From: Geminicoccus roseus DSM 18922
GTDB lineage: Bacteria; Pseudomonadota; Alphaproteobacteria; Geminicoccales; Geminicoccaceae
Length of the DNA stretch: 64,000 nucleotides
Assembly (NCBI RefSeq): GCF_000427665.1
Contig: NZ_KE386572.1
Location: forward strand, 5,357,496 to 5,421,495
Direction of reading: 5' to 3'
Shown: positions 8,721 to 18,359 of the stretch, in pieces
Position numbering within the stretch: the first letter of the stretch is position 1
Layout: each line of letters begins with the position of its first letter
The notes under the pieces: model-generated
Told to the model about the DNA's origin: nothing
Database searches by the model: none
What the model saw: the letters and a program-made list of their open reading frames with translations, nothing else
Program-made: the position numbers and the translations under genes

Positions 8721-10579
8721 GGGCTCGGCACCCCACTCATCAGGCCGATGGCGGCAGGCTCCGGCTCGTCCTCAAGCGGCTCCTCCTGGTAGAAGGCGGC
8801 CGTCACGATCGGCAACATCGCGAGCACGTTGTTCAGTCCCCAGAACAGGTTCGCCAGGAGTGCCCCCAGCTTGTAGTCACGCAGGTCCAGCGACCAGCAA
8901 ATGAACGCGAAGGCCAAGCTCCAGAGCGTCAGCAGAATGATCGCGAGCTGTGGCCATACGAGGTAAAGGAAGTTGCCTTCCTGACGCACCTTCGGAGTCA
9001 CCTTGAACTTGATTTCCTTGCGCAGGAGGGTCGTCCAGATCGCCCGCAGGTTGATCGGGAAGAAGTTCAGATAGGCCGCCTTCGGCTTGTAGCCCGCGAT
9101 GTTCCAGGTCCCCACCATGGTCGCCAGTTCATTGGCGATCAGGAACGGGATGAGGTGCATGAAGAACTCATCAGAATAGGCGGCGACTGGCGCAACATTG
9201 AACAAAAGATAGATGATCGGCGCCAGCAGGAAGACCGTGTTCCAGATGGCGCCCAGATAAGAATAAAAGGTCGACCCGTACATGATCTTCTGCGGCAGGG
9301 TCAGCCCTTTACGGAAGAGCGGGTTCTCGTGGAACAGGATATCCAGGCTGCCGCCGGCGTAGCGAAAGCGCTGCATCGCCCAGGTCAGCAGGTCCTGCGG
9401 CGAGAGCATCTTCGATTCCACGAACGGGTGCTGCACCGACTTCCAGCCGCGCTCGCGGTCGCTGTGCAGGACGATGGAGGTGAAGATGTCCTCGGAGGCA
9501 TGGAACTTGTATGGCGTCACCTCGGTGTTGAGCGCCGCCTCCTGCCGGATCAGTTCCTCGACCACCGGATCCAGCGTCGTCTCGTTCAGCATCCGCAGCG
9601 TGCTGGAGATGGTGCCTTCCGCATCCCGGTCGCTGGCAAGAACATAGGAACGAAGGGCGGCCTCCATCACCGCCTCCCGGCGATGGATCGAAGCCGCGCC
9701 GCAGCAGAACCCCGCATTCGCCCAGTTCCGGCGGCGCAGGATGATATCGTAGAAGAGCTGCGGGTCGTTCACGAACGGATCGTGCCCGACCTCGACCGGG
9801 CCGATCACCCGCTCCACGGCCCGCCCGATGAAGCGGCCGAAACGGCCGAACCGGCGCTCCAGAACCTTGGGGAGCGGCTTGCCCGCCGGCAGGTCGTAGA
9901 ACCATTGCGGGGTCTGCACCCAAGCCATCTTCGGATCGCGGAAATAGCCGAGCGTCCGCTCCAGGATGGTCGCGAACGGCCGGGTATCGGCGTCGCAGAT
10001 CAGGATGAAGTCGCCGCTGGTGTGCTCGATGGCGTTGCGCAGGTTGCCGGCCTTGAAGCCGATATTGGAGGGCCGGGTGATGTAGTTGACCCCCTCCTCG
10101 GCGGCCACGGCGGCCATGGCCGGCCGCTTGCCGTCGTCCAGGACGTGGATGCGCAGGTCCAGGGGGTGCGGATAGCGGATGTTCCTGGCATCGCGCAGGC
10201 CCAGCCGGACCAGTTCCGGATCCTCGTTATAGGTCGCGAAGAACACGTCGACGGCGATCGGGCGCCCAGGTTCGTCGGCATCGATGTCGCAGTCCTGGGC
10301 GTTTTCCGGCGGCGGGAGGATCGGCGGATCGCTGGTCTTCCAGAGATTGACCGTGAACAGGATCAGGCCGAAATATGCCAGGGTCTCCGCAAGCGCCACC
10401 GGCAGCGCGAACCAGAGCGCGTCGTAGTTGAGCGAGTAGAGCCAGCGCCAGCCGATGTACCAGCCGCCCAGGACCAGCGACACCGTGGCCAGGAACTGCC
10501 AGAGCGATTCACGCTGGTCCGAGTGGGGAACGGGTGGCGGCGGCTTCCTGCCTTCGTACCTTGTAAAATAAAACGGCAT
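8717..10579 (-). CDS. Processive GT2 glycosyltransferase (cellulose-synthase-like)
   Basis: 620-aa inner-membrane polysaccharide synthase. Two membrane segments precede the catalytic domain (LWQFLATVSLVLGGWYIGW and the segment after it). The family-2 motifs follow in order: HVLDDGKRPA, the DxD motif CDADTRP, the acceptor motif region HASEDIFTS and QRFRYAGG, a variant of Q-x-x-R-W. Four or more membrane segments close the protein. The organisation resembles BcsA but without a visible C-terminal PilZ domain, so it is not expected to be c-di-GMP-activated through PilZ. It is the first gene of the operon and is divergent from a membrane acyltransferase. The product could be a beta-glucan; sugar and linkage cannot be told from sequence. 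Confidence 0.9.
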   Translation of the reverse strand: MPFYFTRYEGRKPPPPVPHSDQRESLWQFLATVSLVLGGWYIGWRWLYSLNYDALWFALPVALAETLAYFGLILFTVNLWKTSDPPILPPPENAQDCDIDADEPGRPIAVDVFFATYNEDPELVRLGLRDARNIRYPHPLDLRIHVLDDGKRPAMAAVAAEEGVNYITRPSNIGFKAGNLRNAIEHTSGDFILICDADTRPFATILERTLGYFRDPKMAWVQTPQWFYDLPAGKPLPKVLERRFGRFGRFIGRAVERVIGPVEVGHDPFVNDPQLFYDIILRRRNWANAGFCCGAASIHRREAVMEAALRSYVLASDRDAEGTISSTLRMLNETTLDPVVEELIRQEAALNTEVTPYKFHASEDIFTSIVLHSDRERGWKSVQHPFVESKMLSPQDLLTWAMQRFRYAGGSLDILFHENPLFRKGLTLPQKIMYGSTFYSYLGAIWNTVFLLAPIIYLLFNVAPVAAYSDEFFMHLIPFLIANELATMVGTWNIAGYKPKAAYLNFFPINLRAIWTTLLRKEIKFKVTPKVRQEGNFLYLVWPQLAIILLTLWSLAFAFICWSLDLRDYKLGALLANLFWGLNNVLAMLPIVTAAFYQEEPLEDEPEPAAIGLMSGVPSP

Positions 10580-10716
10580 GTTCCGCCACTGAGGCTATTT
10601 TTATGCGATATTCAATAGGGTAGTTTTTATGTCAAGCTTTAGCTAGACATTTCCGGATATTTCATTCTTCCTGCGCGGCGGCTCAACAACGCCATTCTGC
10701 CCACGGTGAGATCGTC
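10580..10716. promoter_or_regulatory. Divergent promoter region between GT2 operon and acyltransferase
   Basis: 137 bases between the two divergent starts. The centre (about 10598-10660) is much more AT-rich than the surroundings, as expected for back-to-back promoters. No confident operator could be identified. Confidence 0.45.
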
Positions 10717-11883
10717 ATGGCTTCAAGGGCTTCCGAGGCATCGCGCTTTGCCTGGCTGGACACGCTGAGGCTCCTTGCAGGCATCTGCATCGTCGCCGTT
10801 CATTCCACGTCCAACCCTGCGGGAAACCCTTTCCCCAACTTCCCCGAGGGGGAGCGAATCGCCCCGATCCTGTTCCGCTCGATCGTCTATATCGCGCGCA
10901 CCGAGCTGTTCCTGATCATCTCCGTGTTTCTCCTCATGATGGCGCTGGATCGACGGCCGCGCTCCTATGGCACCGTGATCCGCGAGCAGGCCCGTCGCCT
11001 GCTGGTGCCGTTCGCCTTCTGGGTCGTGGTCTATGCCTTCTACCGCCTGATCAAGGCCGCGCGTTTCGGCTATGCGGCGAGCATCCTGACCGATCTTGCC
11101 GATCCGTGGAGTTGGGCCGGTTACCTCCTCCTGGGCAACGTCCAGTATCACATGCATTTCCTGCCGACCTTGTTCGGCATGATCCTGCTGTTCCCTGCCT
11201 ACCGTCTCGCAGTGCGCCTGCCGATCCTGGGCGTGTCCGTCCTGATCTTCCTGTCGGCCAAGCTGGTGCTCGACCAATGGGTCTACGGGACCCTGAGCGG
11301 TTCGCCGTGGCTCGAATACGTCGTGCGGCTCGTGAAGATCTTGACCTATGGAGGCTACGGCATCCTGGCAGCCAGCTTCTATGGCATTCTGAAGCGTGAC
11401 TTCGACACCGAGACCGGGCGGCAGATCTTCGGTGTCGTTCTTCTGCTGGGCGCCGCCTTGTTCATGGTGAAACTCGTCCATGCCTACCAGATCATCAAGA
11501 CAGGGACCTGGGTCTTCACCTTCACGCCCGGGTACTGGGCGGACTATCTCATGCCGCCACTCCTGTTCCTCGGCATCATGTCGATGCGGCACCTCAATTG
11601 GCCTCCGATCTTTTCCCGCCTGGCGCCGTTCAGCTTCGGCATCTACCTCATGCATCCGCTCCTGATGGACCTGGTCGAGATCATGATCGCGCCCTGGAAC
11701 CTGGTCCCCTGGCAGATGGTGAGCCTGAAGTTTCCGCTGGTCCTGGTCAGCACCGTGATCCTGGTGATGCTGGTCGCACGCCTGCCATTCCTGTCCTGGA
11801 CCATCGGCCTCAGCGCCAAGCCGGCGCGCCAGGCGCCCCCGATGCAGACACCACCCGCAGCCATGGCCCTGCCCCGTTCCTGA
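10717..11883 (+). CDS. Acyltransferase 3 family membrane protein
   Basis: 388 aa, about ten hydrophobic segments, with the family-typical start WLDTLRLLAGICIVAVHS (conserved His after the first segment) and a late MHPLLMDL segment. Such enzymes transfer acetyl or succinyl groups to sugars, for example OpgC, OafA and ExoZ. Its position divergent from the GT2 operon suggests that it decorates the same glycan. It ends 16 bases before the convergent paralogue of the peptidoglycan-binding protein. Family confident; acyl donor and acceptor unknown. Confidence 0.88.
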   Translation: MASRASEASRFAWLDTLRLLAGICIVAVHSTSNPAGNPFPNFPEGERIAPILFRSIVYIARTELFLIISVFLLMMALDRRPRSYGTVIREQARRLLVPFAFWVVVYAFYRLIKAARFGYAASILTDLADPWSWAGYLLLGNVQYHMHFLPTLFGMILLFPAYRLAVRLPILGVSVLIFLSAKLVLDQWVYGTLSGSPWLEYVVRLVKILTYGGYGILAASFYGILKRDFDTETGRQIFGVVLLLGAALFMVKLVHAYQIIKTGTWVFTFTPGYWADYLMPPLLFLGIMSMRHLNWPPIFSRLAPFSFGIYLMHPLLMDLVEIMIAPWNLVPWQMVSLKFPLVLVSTVILVMLVARLPFLSWTIGLSAKPARQAPPMQTPPAAMALPRS

Positions 11884-11899
11884 TGGGAAGCGAGGCGGC

Positions 11900-14326
11900 T
11901 CAGGGCTCGGCGAACCAGTCGATCACCTCTTCCAGCGGAACCCGGTAGGTCAGGCTGACGGCGCCATCGAGAAAGCGGCTGCCCCCGTCGCGCCAGGGCC
12001 AACGGTTCCCGGAAGAATTGCTGTACTCCAGGGAGAAGGTGCCCGGCCGCCAGTTCGACCAGCCGAAGGAGTAGCTGTAGTCCGGGTCCCAGTCCTGCTG
12101 CTGGTCGGGGTCCGGATAGAGAAAGGCGGTGCCTCCGACGAACAGGCTTCGCCAGATATAGTAGCGGCATCCGAAGGAGAGCGACGTCTTGAAGCTCTTG
12201 TCGCTGTTGCTGGCCTGATCAAAGTAGCGGGGTGTCGTCGAGATCGCCGGCTGGCAGGCGAAGATCCGGCTTTCTTCGGTATAGAGCGGCGCAAAGACAC
12301 GGTCCTCGATGGCCAGCTTGTAGGCAGCCCGGATCGATCCCTCCTCCAGCCTGGTGAAGGCCTCCTCCCCGTCGGGATCGAAGCGGTTGCCGCCATAGTT
12401 CCCGTAGGTCAGCGAGAAAGTGCCGGGGCGGTAGTCGTCATAGCCGAAGGCATAGGCGAAGTCCGGGTTCCAGGGCTGCTGGTGGGAGGGCTCCAGGTAC
12501 TGGTAGAGCGTCAGCCGCCCGAACCAGCCGGTGTCCGGCCAGTTGAGACTGAGGGTCGTGCTGAAGGTCGGCGTCGACGGAGGTTCGCGGTCCGGCCCGA
12601 TGATGTTCGGATCCTGAACGACGTCATTCTCCCCGGCGCGAAGCGGAAGGCCCACGCCCAGCGTGATGCCGAGGGCGCGGTCGAGCCACTGCCCCCAGGT
12701 CAGTTCCGGCGTGGTCCGTCTGGCGACCGCCTTCTTGCGCGGGGCGCTGCTGTTGGCGGTGCGCCAGTCGGCGATGAAGCTCTCAAGGTAGTAGGTGATG
12801 GATTCGACTTCCGCCCCCTCGTCGAACCCCAGGCGGGACGGACCGCTCTTGCTCCACGTCCCGCCATAGAGCGCGGTCCCGGTGGCGCGTCCGAGCACCA
12901 CCTGCTGCCGGAGGCTGATGGATACGCGGAACGGGCAGCCGGTCTCCGGGTCCCCGGTGGAAAGGTAGAACTCCAGGCGCGGCTGGCCGGGCAGTTCCGC
13001 CAGGTCCTTGGCGCTCACCACCCGCAGGCCTGCCTCTTCCAGCCGCCTTTCCACCCGCTGGCGGACTTCCGCGCGCAGCTTGCCCTTCAGCGGCGCCGGT
13101 TCGGTGAGATAGTCGGTGAGCACGGCCACGGCTTCGAGGCCGCGCAGGCCGTCAATCGAATCGCCGAGCGGCGCCTCCGGATCCAGCGGCTCGATCGGGC
13201 AGGTCGCGCCGGGCGCCAGGCCGGCCGCAGGCGAGCCTGTCGGGCGCTCGGCCGGCACCCGCGGCGCTGGCGAGGAGATCAGCTCCATCCCGTTCCGGAG
13301 ATGAAGCGGCTTCGGGTCGGGTGGTCGGGGCGCCGCGGCCGAAGAAACGGACAGAGATGAAGACGGCGTCTCGGCTGAAGGAGAGAGTTCCAGGCCGGGC
13401 TCCGGGGCTGGCGGCCCAGCGGCAGGCTGGACCGGTACCGCTTCGGGCAGCGCAGAAGCGGGGACCTGCGCGGGCGGTGCCGCTGGAGCGACAGCCGGAG
13501 GGGTGCTGGCAGGTGGATCCGGGACGGGCGCGGGCTGGGTGGCTACTGACGACGGGACTGTGGCTGGTGGCCGCAACGCGGGCGCCGAAGCGATGGCCGC
13601 ACGATCGTCTGCCGGCGGCGCAATTGGGAGGAGAGCCTCGGGTGGTGCAGGAGGTTCGGGTGGAAGGTGACCGGATGGAGGCGGCCGTTCATCCTGGCCC
13701 GCAACAGCATGACCCGCTGCCGGCTCCCCGCCATTCTCGGCCCATCGCAGATAGCGGATGACCACCGCCAGCCCGTCCACCGGCAGGGCCGGCCTGCCAT
13801 GCTCCGGCACGAGGGCGGTTGTTCCCTCCAGACCGCCGGCCGAAGCAATTTTGGACAACTGGCCGAGGGTTGCCGGCGCCATGTCCGGGTTATCGCCTTG
13901 TCGGAGCCGGAGTTCGGTCGGGGCGTCCTCGATGGAAAGGATGACCTGACCTTCTGCCCCCAGTTCCACGTGCAGACTCTCGCGGCTCGCCCGGCAATCG
14001 ATCGACGGCCAGGAGATGCACAACACTTCCCAGACGGTCTCCGGATCCCGCTCGTCCACCGCGAACCGCGCATAGCCGTCGGGGTCGAACCGGTAGGTGA
14101 TCCCGTCCGCCACACCCTGCTGGTAGGTGGGCCAGCCAATGGCACCCCGGATGTCCTGATCCCGCTCGACCGCGCCCGGTGCGAAGGCCCGGCTGGTATC
14201 AAGGAACGCCTCTTGGGCAGCGGCTGTTCCAGCGGCATGGGTCAGGACCAGCGCCAGTGCCAGCCGCCCGGCACTCCATCGCCCTGCAGGAGGATATTCG
14301 CAGCGCCTCTTCACCAGGCAGGCCAT
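11900..14326 (-). CDS. Large exported protein with paralogous N-terminal/middle domains and a beta-rich repeated C-terminus
   Basis: About 808 aa with a signal peptide (LALALVLTHAAG to AAAQ). The N-terminal domain (FAPGAVERDQDIRGAIGWPT, WEVLCISWPSIDCR) and middle domain (IDGLRGLEAVAVLTDYLTEP to SITYYLESFIADW) align with those of the 636-aa protein at 3791-5701. They are joined by a Pro/Ala-rich linker. The C-terminal 270 residues are different, lacking a peptidoglycan-binding domain. They hold two copies of an aromatic, probably beta-stranded unit (PDFAYAFGYDDYRPGTFSL and PDYSYSFGWSNWRPGTFSL), which may form or bind an outer-membrane structure. I chose the ATG at 14326; a GTG at 14374 is possible. 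Function not recognised. Confidence 0.8.
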   Translation of the reverse strand: MACLVKRRCEYPPAGRWSAGRLALALVLTHAAGTAAAQEAFLDTSRAFAPGAVERDQDIRGAIGWPTYQQGVADGITYRFDPDGYARFAVDERDPETVWEVLCISWPSIDCRASRESLHVELGAEGQVILSIEDAPTELRLRQGDNPDMAPATLGQLSKIASAGGLEGTTALVPEHGRPALPVDGLAVVIRYLRWAENGGEPAAGHAVAGQDERPPPSGHLPPEPPAPPEALLPIAPPADDRAAIASAPALRPPATVPSSVATQPAPVPDPPASTPPAVAPAAPPAQVPASALPEAVPVQPAAGPPAPEPGLELSPSAETPSSSLSVSSAAAPRPPDPKPLHLRNGMELISSPAPRVPAERPTGSPAAGLAPGATCPIEPLDPEAPLGDSIDGLRGLEAVAVLTDYLTEPAPLKGKLRAEVRQRVERRLEEAGLRVVSAKDLAELPGQPRLEFYLSTGDPETGCPFRVSISLRQQVVLGRATGTALYGGTWSKSGPSRLGFDEGAEVESITYYLESFIADWRTANSSAPRKKAVARRTTPELTWGQWLDRALGITLGVGLPLRAGENDVVQDPNIIGPDREPPSTPTFSTTLSLNWPDTGWFGRLTLYQYLEPSHQQPWNPDFAYAFGYDDYRPGTFSLTYGNYGGNRFDPDGEEAFTRLEEGSIRAAYKLAIEDRVFAPLYTEESRIFACQPAISTTPRYFDQASNSDKSFKTSLSFGCRYYIWRSLFVGGTAFLYPDPDQQQDWDPDYSYSFGWSNWRPGTFSLEYSNSSGNRWPWRDGGSRFLDGAVSLTYRVPLEEVIDWFAEP

Positions 14327-14481
14327 GCTCCGTAGATCAAGGGCGCGCGGCCTACATAATCCTGGCCCGTGCACCTTCCAAGAGGTGCGACAACCAGGAA
14401 CGCTACAACGTCGATTTAATGATCGTTCTCAGGGCAAATCCCGTATGAGGACCGCTCCGACAATTGTATTTCCGATATGAC

Positions 14482-15276
14482 ATGCGGCGAATTTCTCACT
14501 TGTTTCCGGCGATAGTCGTAGCTCTGCTGGCGGCGGGCTGCGGCCCCAGGCTCGACAGCTGTGGCGGCCCCCCTGGCGGCTGGGGCTTCGACGGCTCGGG
14601 CCAGCTGCTTCCCGTACTGGAAACGGTTCCTCCTGCGCTGACGATCGTCGCGCTTGGTTCCTCCAGCACCGAGGGCATCGGGGCGTCCACGCCGGCATAC
14701 ACCTATCCCGCGCAACTGCAGCGCATCCTCGACAACCGCTATCCGGATGCTGACATCAAGGTGTTCAACAAGGGTGTCGCCCAGGAGATCGTGGCGAGCA
14801 ACCTGGTCCGCCTGGACCGGGATGTGCTTTCCCTTTCGCCCGACCTCGTCATCTGGCAGGTCGGCACCAACGACGCGATCTACCTGGACGACCTGACGAC
14901 GATCCTGGAGCAGGTTCAGACCGGCATCGACCGGATCAAGAAGTCCGGGACGCGACTGGCCATCCTGTCCCCCCAGTCGTTTCCCGACGAGGCGCGCGAC
15001 GGGCGCATCCGACGGATGAACGACGCCCTGCGCGACATGGCGCTCGCCAACGACGTGTCGTTCCTGGACCGGCACGGGCTGATGACGTGGTGGCTGGACT
15101 CCCGCACCCTGTTCCCCGACGAACTGCTCGGCGGGGACGCCCTGCACATGAGTGACCGAAGCTACGAATGTCTTGCCATCCGTATCGCAGATCTCGTACC
15201 GGCGCTCGCCCAGACTCAGAGTGACAAACATCTGGCATCATCGCCGCAGGTGCCACTCACCGTCTTGCCAAGATAG
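14482..15276 (+). CDS. SGNH/GDSL-family hydrolase lipoprotein
   Basis: 264 aa with a lipoprotein signal (LLAAGC lipobox), so lipid-anchored in the periplasm. Block I is GSSSTEG, block III GTNDA and block V DALHMSD, giving the Ser, Asn and Asp/His active-site set of SGNH esterases or deacetylases. A TTG at 14464 is an alternative start; the ATG at 14482 gives a cleaner signal peptide. With the nearby acyltransferase it could deacylate glycans (inference). Confidence 0.85.
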   Translation: MRRISHLFPAIVVALLAAGCGPRLDSCGGPPGGWGFDGSGQLLPVLETVPPALTIVALGSSSTEGIGASTPAYTYPAQLQRILDNRYPDADIKVFNKGVAQEIVASNLVRLDRDVLSLSPDLVIWQVGTNDAIYLDDLTTILEQVQTGIDRIKKSGTRLAILSPQSFPDEARDGRIRRMNDALRDMALANDVSFLDRHGLMTWWLDSRTLFPDELLGGDALHMSDRSYECLAIRIADLVPALAQTQSDKHLASSPQVPLTVLPR

Positions 15277-15409
15277 CCGCATCCCCTTTTTGCATTGGTG
15301 CAGGGTAGGTCGATCTGGCCCAAGGTTCACGTGGGGACCTGAGGGATCCGGGGCCGCGACTTCGCCGGGGCTGCCTTTCAATATTCCAACCGACTCTCAG
15401 GAGACAGAG

Positions 15410-17491
15410 ATGCCGGCGGCTCCCATACCCGAGGACGAGGACGAACGCCTAGCCTCCCTCCTGGCCTGCAACATTCTTGATACGCCGTCTGATCCACGCT
15501 TCGATTCCATGACCCGCCTTGCGGCGCGGCTCTACGGCGTCCCGATCGCGCTGGTGTCGCTGATCGATGACCGGCGACAGTGGTTCAAGTCGTCGGTCGG
15601 CGTGTCGCTCACCGAAACCTCCCGCGATCTCGCCTTCTGCGCGCATGCGCTTCTCCATCCGGATCAGCCGCTGGTGGTGGAAGATGCGACGTTGGATCCG
15701 CGCTTCGCCGACAACCACCTCGTGACCGGCCCGCTCGGGGTGCGCTTCTATGCCGGTGTCCCGCTGCGCGATCGGGAGGGACGAGCACTCGGCACGCTCT
15801 GCATCCTCGACCAGCGGCCGCGCCAAATGCAGCTCGTCGAGTTGCACACCCTGATCGACCTGGCTGCGGGCGTGGGCTCGGTGATCGAGCTGTACCGGAG
15901 CCTCGCGACGCTCCAGGACGGAGAAGAGGTCGCCCGAACGCGTGCCGAGGAGTTGGACGCGGCGCGGCGGAAGGCCGAGGAGGCGGACAAGGCCAAGTCG
16001 ATGTTCCTGGCGGCGATGAGCCACGAGATCCGCACCCCGCTCACCGGCGTGCTCGGCATGGCCGACCTGCTCAGCCACGAGGCGCTCACCGTCAGGCAGC
16101 GCGGCTATGTCGACGTGATCCGCACCTCCGGCCGCCACTTGCTGACCGTCATCAACGACATCCTGGATTTCTCCCGGCTCGAAGCTGGCGGCCTGATCCT
16201 CGAGCAGATCGACTTCGCGATTGCCGATGTCCTGGAGCAGACCCGCTCGATCCTGTCGCCTCATGCGCATGAGCGCGGGCTGCAACTGGCGTTCGACATC
16301 GCCCAGCCGTCGCCCCCGGCCGTGAAAGGCGATCCCACCAGGCTGCGACAGGTCCTGGTCAACCTGATCGGCAACGGCCTGAAATTCACGAGCGAGGGCG
16401 GTGTCTGGGTGAGCATTCGGTGCCGGCCCCTGCCGGACGACCGGGTCAGCTGTCGTTTCGAGGTGCGTGACACCGGCATCGGGATTGCCGAGGAGCGCCA
16501 GGCGGAACTCTTCGAGGCGTTCACCCAGGCCGACCTGTCCACCAGCCGCCGCTATGGCGGCAGCGGCCTCGGCCTTGCGATCTGCCGCCAGCTCGTGACG
16601 GCCATGGGCGGCACGATCGGTGTCGAGGGCCGGCCCGGGCAGGGCAGCACCTTCTGGTTCGAGATACCGTTCGAGCGGGGCAGCCTGGTCGCCGCACAGG
16701 AGAAGGCTGCGCTCGATCCGGCCTCGATGCCGAGCCTGCGCGTCCTGGTGGTCGAGGACGTGGCCGTCAATCGCGACCTGCTGGAAGCCACCCTCGCCCG
16801 CTATGGCCACGTGGTGGCGTTCGCCGAAAACGGTGCCGAGGCGGTCGCCAAGGTCGCAGCCCAGTCCTTCGACCTGGTGCTCATGGACATGCAGATGCCG
16901 GTCATGGACGGGGTCGAAGCGACCCGGCGCATACGTGCGCTGCCTCCGCCGGCCTCCACGGTCCCGATCGTCGCGCTGACCGCCAACGTGCTGGAGACCG
17001 AGCGACAGCGCTGCTTGGCGGCCGGCATGAACCAGGTGCTCATCAAGCCGGTCGTCTGGACCGACCTGTTCGGCGTCCTGGCCTCGGTCGGCCAGCGCAG
17101 TCCCGCAGTCCATCGTCCCTCCCCCACCGCAGTCCCCCGCGATCGCCAGGAGACGCCGGATGCCGAGGGACTGGTGGACCGGCAGCGGATCGACGCTCTC
17201 CGGTCGCTTCTGGGCGCTACCAAGCTCGAGAAGATCCTGCGGGATGTCATCCTGTCGACAGAAACGTCGGCGAAGGAGATGACGGATCTGGGAGAGGACG
17301 CGGCGGCCGTGGCGAGCATTGCGCACCGCCTGTGCGGCACCACGGCGAGCCTGGGATTGGCGCGCATCGGCGCGGCAAGCCGGGAGATCGAGGACCTCGC
17401 CCGCGAGGGGAAGCCCCTGCAGGCCGCCATCGCGGAACTGCACCAACTTGCCCGAAAGACCCGGGATCTGTTGGACTTGCAGGAAAGCTGA
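15410..17491 (+). CDS. Hybrid sensor histidine kinase (GAF-HisKA-HATPase-REC-Hpt)
   Basis: 693 aa. The start at 15410 has AGGAGA seven bases upstream. Order: GAF domain (about 30-165, no membrane segment, so cytoplasmic), short coiled coil, HisKA with [11 protein letters not shown] (His near 204), HATPase with DTGIGIAEE and GGSGLGLAI, receiver domain with [13 protein letters not shown] (Asp near 495), and a C-terminal Hpt domain with IAHRLCGT (His near 638). The phosphorelay therefore has all modules in one chain except the output regulator, which is not encoded next to it. Signal unknown. Confidence 0.93.
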   Translation: MPAAPIPEDEDERLASLLACNILDTPSDPRFDSMTRLAARLYGVPIALVSLIDDRRQWFKSSVGVSLTETSRDLAFCAHALLHPDQPLVVEDATLDPRFADNHLVTGPLGVRFYAGVPLRDREGRALGTLCILDQRPRQMQLVELHTLIDLAAGVGSVIELYRSLATLQDGEEVARTRAEELDAARRKAEEADKAKSMFLAAMSHEIRTPLTGVLGMADLLSHEALTVRQRGYVDVIRTSGRHLLTVINDILDFSRLEAGGLILEQIDFAIADVLEQTRSILSPHAHERGLQLAFDIAQPSPPAVKGDPTRLRQVLVNLIGNGLKFTSEGGVWVSIRCRPLPDDRVSCRFEVRDTGIGIAEERQAELFEAFTQADLSTSRRYGGSGLGLAICRQLVTAMGGTIGVEGRPGQGSTFWFEIPFERGSLVAAQEKAALDPASMPSLRVLVVEDVAVNRDLLEATLARYGHVVAFAENGAEAVAKVAAQSFDLVLMDMQMPVMDGVEATRRIRALPPPASTVPIVALTANVLETERQRCLAAGMNQVLIKPVVWTDLFGVLASVGQRSPAVHRPSPTAVPRDRQETPDAEGLVDRQRIDALRSLLGATKLEKILRDVILSTETSAKEMTDLGEDAAAVASIAHRLCGTTASLGLARIGAASREIEDLAREGKPLQAAIAELHQLARKTRDLLDLQES

Positions 17492-17872
17492 CCGCCCCGC
17501 CCTTGATCCAGAGCGAGGCGGTTAGGAAGTGGACCCGGTCCCTCTGACCAGCCTGCCGCAAACCTGCCCGAGGCTCTTCGTCGGGCGCGAAGGCAAACGG
17601 GCGCATATGGTCGCCCTTCAGGAGCTCACAGGGTTCTCGAGGACTCTTGTTCAGCCACCATTCCTGCCGTTCCCATTCGATGCCACGATCCTCCCATGGC
17701 CACGCGATCTCCGGTGGATGGATCTTCGCTGAACCTAGTTCGGACGTATCTGGTAGCGTCCGTGGACGTGGTGGAAATTTGGCGCCCGCGCGGGTGTAGG
17801 GCGAGGTGCCCATCGGACCGGCGGTTTAGGGTGGAGTTGCAAGGCACTGACCCGGACCGGCAAGGAGAGCCG
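17492..17872. other. Intergenic stretch, no gene recognised
   Basis: 381 bases between the hybrid kinase and the small RTX-like ORF. Short open frames on both strands lack family resemblance and good ribosome sites. I see no RNA gene or clear terminator. Confidence 0.5.
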
Positions 17873-18133
17873 ATGATCGAGGACAGAATGCCACCGGCGG
17901 AACTGCTGCAGAGGACTGGAGTTGGTGACCTCCTGCTCGGCCTGGGTGGCAACGACATTCTCAAGGGTGGAAGGCACAACGACCTGATCGTCGGTGGGGC
18001 CGGCCAGGTCCGCTACGTCGAGGGGGACGGCAAGACGACCGTCGCGATCAAAAACGATGGCAGCCAGGCAGCCGAGATGCAGTTCGCCATGAGCGGCACA
18101 CTCGACCCGCGCGCGCCCGACTTCATCCACTGA
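17873..18133 (+). CDS. Small RTX-like (haemolysin-type calcium-binding) protein, 86 aa
   Basis: Starts at an ATG with a strong AAGGAGAG site. The sequence LLLGLGGNDILKGGRHND contains two imperfect nonapeptide repeats of the GGxGxDxxx type; the rest is unremarkable. It resembles a fragment of the large RTX proteins at the right end of the window and could be a relic, but the good ribosome site suggests it is translated. The 226 bases that follow carry only a doubtful 45-codon GTG frame (18181-18318). Confidence 0.55.
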   Translation: MIEDRMPPAELLQRTGVGDLLLGLGGNDILKGGRHNDLIVGGAGQVRYVEGDGKTTVAIKNDGSQAAEMQFAMSGTLDPRAPDFIH

Positions 18134-18359
18134 GCCGGATCCGGGCAGGCGCGGCACTTGTTACACCCTGTCCGGCCGCCGTGACCCAGATCCGGCGGTT
18201 CGCGGACAAGCTGACGTCAAACGTCCTGATCACCAGATCGCTCGCCCTGGACGAAGCCCTTTTTGCCCAGTTCATCGATCCCCTTGCCGGCCTGGTCATG
18301 GTCGTCGCGACTGCATGATGGGCGGTGCTGACGATCCTGCTCACGCTGCACGACCTCGC

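Noticed and set aside
14416..15231. 271-aa minus-strand frame opposite the SGNH hydrolase
   Set aside because: Antisense shadow; the plus strand has all SGNH motifs.
18181..18318. 45-codon GTG frame after the small RTX ORF
   Set aside because: No ribosome site and no recognisable family; mentioned only as a possible remnant.
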